Shown here in pieces: positions 5,570 through 9,444 of a DNA stretch of 9,444 nucleotides. The notes below the pieces were generated by a model, which was not told the origin of the DNA, did not search any database, and worked only from the letters and a program-made list of their open reading frames with translations. The DNA is from CAZCGA01 sp964498075 (GTDB lineage Bacteria; Desulfobacterota; Binatia; HRBIN30): contig CAZCGA010000194.1 of assembly GCA_964498075.1 (NCBI GenBank), forward strand, positions 1 to 9,444, in the 5' to 3' direction. The translations under genes and the position numbers were made by a program. Every line of letters begins with the position of its first letter. Positions within the stretch are counted from its first letter, which is position 1.

Positions 5570-6646
5570 ATGACCGAGAAGATTCTTTCCGACCACCGCC
5601 ACGCGTTCGGCGAATTCGAGACCGTCGACTTCGTCGACGAGCAGGAGATCGCTGCCGTGCGCGACAAGATCGACGTCAAGGTGCCGCTCGATCTGCATTG
5701 GACCTGGGAGTACGGCAGCGAGATCGAAGAGCTGCGCAACCTGTACGAGCGCGGCAAGAAGGGGCAGTGGAACGCCGAGACCGATATCGACTGGTCGCAG
5801 CCGTTCCCGCGCGACGAGTGGTTCATGCCGCGCGAGGGCGCCCTCATGCTGCCGTCGCTGCTCACGATGATGGGCGTCGACGAAGACACTTGCCGTAGGG
5901 CCGCATTCGAGGAGTTCGCCCATCTGCTCTCGCAGCTGCTGCACGGCGAGCAGGCGGCGATGCAGCTCTGCGGCCAGCTGACCAATGCCTGTCCGACGAT
6001 GGACGCCAAATTCTACGCCGGCTCGCAAGTGATCGACGAGGTGCGCCACGTCGAGGTGCTGTCCAAGTTCCTGCACCGCAAGATGGGCACGCTTTTCCCG
6101 ATCAACCCGACCTTGAAGATTCTGCTCGATATGTTACTGGAAGCGCCGACCTGGAAGATGAAGACGTTGGGCATGCAGACGTTGTTCGAGGGTATGGCGG
6201 TGGGCATCTTCGATACCATCGCCAAGGCGACCACCAGTCCGCTGCTCAAGGACATCATCCGACGGGTGCAGCTCGACGAGTCGCGCCACGCCGCCTTCGG
6301 GATCCTCTCCATGCGCCAGGTGGTGAAGGAGTCATCCCCCGAAGAGTTGCAGGAAATGGAGGACTTCGCCTTTTCGATCCTCGAAGCCCTCAATGCCAAT
6401 CAGCAGCTCGACATGTTACGTTTGCTTGGCCCCAAGTATGGCCTTGATCCGGAGAACGTGGTACAGAGCACTCTAGTACTGCCGGAGTGGCCAGCGTTGA
6501 ACAGCGATATCTTCATGCATACGGTGATTCCGAACCTGAAGCGGTTGGGGTTGATTACCGAGCGCACCGAGGACGCGTACCGGCGCATCGGTGTGGTCTA
6601 CGGCGACCGCTTCGAGTCGCAGCACGAGCTGCCGATCACCAACTGA
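5570..6646 (+). CDS. Ferritin-like diiron-carboxylate protein, probable oxygenase
   Basis: This 358-residue protein has the four-helix ferritin-like pattern of two EX(n)EXXH repeats. The likely iron ligands are E127 (HGEQ), E157 and H160 (DEVRH), E207 (LFEG), and E237 and H240 (DESRH). The two matching DExRH blocks are those of the ribonucleotide reductase R2, AurF and fatty-acid desaturase/oxygenase superfamily. The spacing fits an oxygen-activating enzyme better than an iron-storage ferritin. The substrate is not visible in the sequence. The protein is soluble with no signal peptide. A strong ribosome binding site (AAAGGAG, 5555-5561, 8 nt spacing) fixes the ATG. It follows the TetR gene by 20 nt in the same operon, suggesting induction by a small hydrophobic or aromatic compound. 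R2-like subunit status is unlikely because no R1 gene is nearby. Confidence 0.85.
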   Translation: MTEKILSDHRHAFGEFETVDFVDEQEIAAVRDKIDVKVPLDLHWTWEYGSEIEELRNLYERGKKGQWNAETDIDWSQPFPRDEWFMPREGALMLPSLLTMMGVDEDTCRRAAFEEFAHLLSQLLHGEQAAMQLCGQLTNACPTMDAKFYAGSQVIDEVRHVEVLSKFLHRKMGTLFPINPTLKILLDMLLEAPTWKMKTLGMQTLFEGMAVGIFDTIAKATTSPLLKDIIRRVQLDESRHAAFGILSMRQVVKESSPEELQEMEDFAFSILEALNANQQLDMLRLLGPKYGLDPENVVQSTLVLPEWPALNSDIFMHTVIPNLKRLGLITERTEDAYRRIGVVYGDRFESQHELPITN

Positions 6647-6723
6647 GGTTGCCCTTGGAAGTCGCCTTCTCCAGCCGTCTTCACAAGCCCCCCTTTTGTT
6701 GCCGGTGACGAGAGGCGACGACC

Positions 6724-6763
6724 CAACGCGGCGGAGCGCAGCTTGCTGCACTCCGCCGCGTTG
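6724..6763 (+). terminator. Long hairpin after the diiron gene
   Basis: CAACGCGGCGGAG (6724-6736) pairs perfectly over 13 bp with CTCCGCCGCGTTG (6751-6763). The interior GCAGC-TT-GCTGC extends the stem after one C·A mismatch. It lies 78 nt after the diiron stop codon. There is no T-run after it on the plus strand (CCCCCTAACT follows), so a Rho-independent terminator is only possible; a non-classical terminator or a small mobile repeat would also fit. Confidence 0.45.
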
Positions 6764-6773
6764 CCCCCTAACT

Positions 6774-6788
6774 GGACGGTGACCGTCC
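6774..6788. promoter_or_regulatory. Palindrome, possible operator upstream of the EamA gene
   Basis: GGACGGT-G-ACCGTCC is a perfect 7-bp dyad with a 1-nt centre. Its size and form suit a dimeric regulator such as a TetR-family protein. It differs from the ACCGATCGGT sites at the tetR promoter, so a different regulator is more likely. It lies about 160 nt before the EamA start. Confidence 0.35.
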
Positions 6789-6945
6789 GGTCTCCATTCG
6801 CGAGCCGCAACGCCACATCGCCGTGAGCCGGCGAGCGCTGTTTCACCGACGCTCGCGCCGGATCACTGGCACTGCTCACCCTTCGTGGAAACAGCTGCGT
6901 TGACTGGCGGGCGGCCCTCGGACATTCCTAGACGAGGAGGCATTG

Positions 6946-7821
6946 GTGACGACACTCGACGCAACGCTCAACCGGCGCACCGTTCTGGTGAACGGCGTTG
7001 CGGTCATACTGGTTGCCTCAGTTCTCTTCGGCGTGATGGCGGTGTGCGTGCAGGTCGCCTCCCGAGACATGGCGGCTTCGCAGATCGCGTTCGTGCGGTT
7101 CAGCGGTTCGTTGCTGGTGCTGCTCATGGCCGGCCGCGGGCGCGGCTTGCGACCGCGCGCCGGCAACCTGCGCCGTGTCCTGCTGCGCGGCGGGCTCGGC
7201 GCCGGAGCGATCGTCCTCTATTACCAGGGCATCCAAGGAGCGGGTGCCGGGCTCGCGACGTTGCTGAACTGCAGCTATCCGGTCTTCACGGCGCTCTTTG
7301 CCACCACGCTCATGGGCGAGCGCTTCGATGCGCGGCTGGCCATCGCTCTCACCCTCAGCTTGGTGGGCGTTGCCGTCGTCCTGAACCCGCTTGCGGAGAT
7401 CGGCGCGGGGGTGACTGTCGGGTGCGTCTGTGCGTTGCTGGCGGCTGTGCTCGCGGGCGGGGCGGTGGCCACGGCGCGCCAGCTGCGGATCAGTGAGAGC
7501 GCGTTGTTGATTACGACCTACTTCATGGCCGTCGGTACCGCCTTGACCGCGCCGACGTTGCTTCTGGGCCTGCCGCCGCTGTCGGCCGGTCTCCTGCTCA
7601 CGCTCGGCGCCGTGGTGGTGACCTCGGTCGGTGGCCAGGTGCTGCTGCATCAGGGACTCGGCTTCGCGCCGGCAACCCAGGGAAGCCTGGCGGCAGCGAC
7701 CAGTGTCTTGACCGCGGCATCGCTGCAGGCCGCGTGGTTGGGCGAGCACCTCTCCCGCCACAGCGTCCTCGGTGCGTGTTTCATGCTTGCCGCTGTCGGG
7801 CTGGCGGCGACACGCCGATAG
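6946..7821 (+). CDS. EamA/DMT-family transporter
   Basis: This membrane protein of about 291 residues has around ten hydrophobic segments, arranged as two EamA repeats typical of the drug/metabolite transporter superfamily (RhaT/YdcZ-like exporters). The first segment follows a short basic N-terminus (NRRTVLVNGVAVILVASVLFG). The family marker block GAGAGLATLLNCSYPVFTALFATTLMGERF closes the first repeat, and the second ends with AATSVLTAASLQAAWLGEHL. Substrate cannot be predicted; members move amino acids, nucleobases or drugs by proton exchange. GAGGAGG (6934-6940) is 5 nt before GTG 6946 but only 2 nt before the in-frame TTG 6943, so I place the start at GTG 6946. No partner gene is adjacent. 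The stop is TAG. Confidence 0.88.
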   Translation: MTTLDATLNRRTVLVNGVAVILVASVLFGVMAVCVQVASRDMAASQIAFVRFSGSLLVLLMAGRGRGLRPRAGNLRRVLLRGGLGAGAIVLYYQGIQGAGAGLATLLNCSYPVFTALFATTLMGERFDARLAIALTLSLVGVAVVLNPLAEIGAGVTVGCVCALLAAVLAGGAVATARQLRISESALLITTYFMAVGTALTAPTLLLGLPPLSAGLLLTLGAVVVTSVGGQVLLHQGLGFAPATQGSLAAATSVLTAASLQAAWLGEHLSRHSVLGACFMLAAVGLAATRR

Positions 7822-7912
7822 TGGTCCGGCTCACCCATTGCGCTCGGCGGGCGCCTGGGCAATGATCGCGCCCGGAAGCGGTTGGTGGGATCACGGGCTC
7901 CGAGGGTGAATC

Positions 7913-8464
7913 ATGCGAGAGCTTTCTGTCGGGCGCAGTCGCATCGAGCTGGTGGTCGGGGACATCACCCATCAGGACACCGATGCGATCGTCAATGCGG
8001 CCAACACGACTCTCTTGGGTGGCGGTGGTGTTGACGGTGCGATTCACCGAGCCGGCGGCCCGACGATCCTGGCGGAGTGCAAGCAGCTCGGCGGCTGCGC
8101 CACCGGCAACGCGAAGATCACCACCGGCGGGCGGCTCAAGGCCAAGTTCGTGGTCCATACCGTTGGCCCCGTGTACCACGACGGCAAGCACGGAGAGCCC
8201 GAGCTGCTCGCCGGCGCCTATCGGCGCAGCCTCGAAGTCGCCGACGAGCACGGCGTCACCCGCATTGCATTCCCTTCCATCAGCACCGGCGCCTATCGAT
8301 TTCCCATCGCCGCCGCGGCGCGCATCGCCCTGCAGACCGTGGCCGACACGCTCCCGGCGCATGCGCGGATCGTGCTGCTGCGCTTCGTCCTTTTCAGCGC
8401 CGCCGATGCCGCGGTCTACGAACGCGCCTTGGGCGAAGTGGCGGCGGGGCTGAGCAAGCGGTGA
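7913..8464 (+). CDS. MacroD-type macrodomain ADP-ribose hydrolase
   Basis: This 183-residue protein is a single macrodomain of the YmdB/MacroD group, which removes acetyl from O-acetyl-ADP-ribose and can hydrolyse mono-ADP-ribose from proteins. Markers in order: GDIT (16-19), DAIVNAAN (24-31), GGGGVDGAIHRAGG (36-49), GGCATGNAKIT (60-70), VHTVGP (81-86), FPSISTGAYRFP (120-131). N31 and D41 match the active-site Asn and Asp of the E. coli enzyme, and Y128 the conserved Tyr of the ISTG loop; YRFP replaces the common YGYP. The length equals the family norm, and the ATG has a GAGGG 6 nt upstream. It reads into a GAF/sigma-54 gene 15 nt later, so they may be co-transcribed, but the activator has its own likely role. 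Confidence 0.93.
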   Translation: MRELSVGRSRIELVVGDITHQDTDAIVNAANTTLLGGGGVDGAIHRAGGPTILAECKQLGGCATGNAKITTGGRLKAKFVVHTVGPVYHDGKHGEPELLAGAYRRSLEVADEHGVTRIAFPSISTGAYRFPIAAAARIALQTVADTLPAHARIVLLRFVLFSAADAAVYERALGEVAAGLSKR

Positions 8465-8479
8465 AGTCGCCGCGCGGTG

Positions 8480-9444
8480 ATGCCGGAAATCGCTAGGGAA
8501 CAGCTCGAGCTGCTCTATGAGGTGAGCCGCTCGCTGCACGCACTGATCGAGCTGGACGATCTGCTGCCGTTCGTCGTGGAGAAGACCAAGGAGCTGCTCG
8601 ATGCCGAAGGGTGCTCGGTCATTCTGCTCGACGAGACCGGGCGCGAGCTGTACTTCCCCTACGTGAGCCCCGAGAACTCGGCGGTCGCGGAGCGCTTGCG
8701 CCAGCTGCGCATGCCGGCGGACAAGGGCGTCGCCGGCGCCGCGCTGCAAACCGGGGAGTCACTGCTCGTGCCGGATGTCCGCCGCGACGCGAGATTCTAC
8801 TCCGAGGTCGATCAGCAGACGGGCGGAGACACGCGCTCCATCGTCTGCGCCCCGCTGCGCACGCAGCACGGGATCATCGGCGTCATCGAGTGCATCAACA
8901 AACGGCACGGCGAGTTCAGCCAGGCTGATCTCACCTTTCTCGAGGCGCTCGCCGGTGGCATCGCCGTCGCCGTCGAGAACGCGCGGCTATACCACACGCT
9001 CAAGCTGTCGGAGGCGCGGCTGCGGGATGAGGTCGCCTTGCTGTCGCGTGAGCGTCAGGCGCGGCATCGCTTTTCGGAGGTCATCGGGAGCAGTCCGGCG
9101 ATGGAGAAAGTCTTCCGGCTGGTCGAGAGTGCCCTCGGCTCACCGATCACCGTGCTGCTGCAAGGCGAGACCGGTAGCGGCAAGGAGGTGATTGCGCGCG
9201 CCATTCACTTTCACAGCCCGCGTGCGGACAAACCGTTCGTGGCCGTCAACTGCGGCGCCTTCACCGCGACGCTGCTGGAGAGCGAGCTGTTCGGCTATCG
9301 CAAAGGCGCGTTCACCGGGGCCAACTCCGACAAGCGCGGCGTGTTTACCGCCGCCGACGGGGGCTCGATCTTTCTGGATGAGATCGGCGACACGCCGCCG
9401 ACCATGCAAGTGAAGCTGCTGCGGGTCCTGGAGCGCGGCGAGTT
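8480..9444 (+). CDS. GAF-domain sigma-54 enhancer-binding regulator, 5' part
   Basis: The frame from ATG 8480 runs open to the window end (321 complete codons), so the gene is cut by the window. An N-terminal GAF domain (about 12-170) has the usual LxxLLPFVVEKTKELLDAEGCSVILLD and APLRTQHGIIGVIECIN pattern. A short coiled linker (about 172-195, SEARLRDEVALLSRERQ) follows. The sigma-54 AAA+ domain starts near VIGSSPAMEKVFRLV (201-215), with Walker A GETGSGKE (229-236), the sigma-54-contact motif GAFTGA (276-281; GYRKGAFTGA) and Walker B GSIFLDEIG (295-303). Such proteins bind upstream enhancers and use ATP to open sigma-54 promoters; the GAF domain suggests small-molecule or redox control. The C-terminal DNA-binding part lies outside the window. 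GTG at 8477 is an in-frame alternative start; neither has a clear ribosome binding site. Confidence 0.93.
   Translation, partial: MPEIAREQLELLYEVSRSLHALIELDDLLPFVVEKTKELLDAEGCSVILLDETGRELYFPYVSPENSAVAERLRQLRMPADKGVAGAALQTGESLLVPDVRRDARFYSEVDQQTGGDTRSIVCAPLRTQHGIIGVIECINKRHGEFSQADLTFLEALAGGIAVAVENARLYHTLKLSEARLRDEVALLSRERQARHRFSEVIGSSPAMEKVFRLVESALGSPITVLLQGETGSGKEVIARAIHFHSPRADKPFVAVNCGAFTATLLESELFGYRKGAFTGANSDKRGVFTAADGGSIFLDEIGDTPPTMQVKLLRVLERGE

Larger units (their letters stand above)
6647..6942. other. Intergenic region with hairpin and palindrome
   Basis: No gene is supported in these roughly 300 nt. The region holds the long hairpin at 6724-6763 and the palindrome at 6774-6788, listed separately. 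A TTGACT near 6900-6905 could be a -35 box for the EamA gene, but no good -10 sequence follows, so no promoter is called. Confidence 0.5.

Noticed and set aside
6900..6928. TTGACT as a promoter of the EamA gene
   Set aside because: No acceptable -10 sequence at the right distance.
7018..7761. 247-aa open frame antisense to the EamA gene
   Set aside because: Extreme Arg/Gln/His composition and complete overlap with a clear membrane transporter.
7781..8749. 322-aa open frame antisense to the macrodomain gene
   Set aside because: It covers a canonical macrodomain gene and part of the GAF gene on the other strand, with no recognisable domain.

Overview
This is high-GC bacterial DNA with two unlike halves. 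The gene content fits a deltaproteobacterial-grade or Binatota/Myxococcota-like genome: lspA, a TetR-controlled diiron enzyme, an EamA exporter, a macrodomain protein and a GAF/sigma-54 activator. That placement is inference from gene style only; there is no rRNA or tRNA gene to test it.

Positions about 119-3160 hold an array of three integron gene cassettes, all read on the minus strand. Each cassette has a gene of unknown or poorly known function followed by an attC recombination site. The attC sites lie at 119-208, 1624-1721 and 2245-2306. The cassette boundaries can be placed to the base (2251-3159, 1630-2250, 125-1629). As a check, each cassette's own R'' box is the reverse complement of the R' box at its other end, exactly for two cassettes and with one mismatch for the third. 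No integrase gene is seen on the side where attI should lie; methyltransferase and lspA genes are there instead. The array therefore looks like a cluster of attC sites lacking an integrase (CALIN). It may continue past the left edge. The cassette genes are a 294-aa protein with an RNx4H HEPN-like motif, a 143-aa conserved-looking unknown, and an ApeA-like HEPN protein broken by one in-frame TAG codon.

Positions 3161-4697 hold a degenerate recombination-site-like stretch, a gene-poor spacer, and a two-gene minus-strand operon: lspA (signal peptidase II) overlapping a SAM methyltransferase gene by ATGA.

Positions 4698-6646 hold a REP-like inverted repeat, then a TetR-type regulator and a ferritin-like diiron enzyme in one plus-strand operon. 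The promoter (TTGACA, 17 bp, TAAGAG) is filled with palindromic ACCGATCGGT-type sequence, which is the likely operator and implies autoregulation.

Positions 6647-9444 hold an intergenic stretch with a long hairpin and a palindrome, an EamA/DMT transporter, a MacroD-type macrodomain protein, and the 5' part of a GAF plus sigma-54 AAA+ activator that runs off the right edge.
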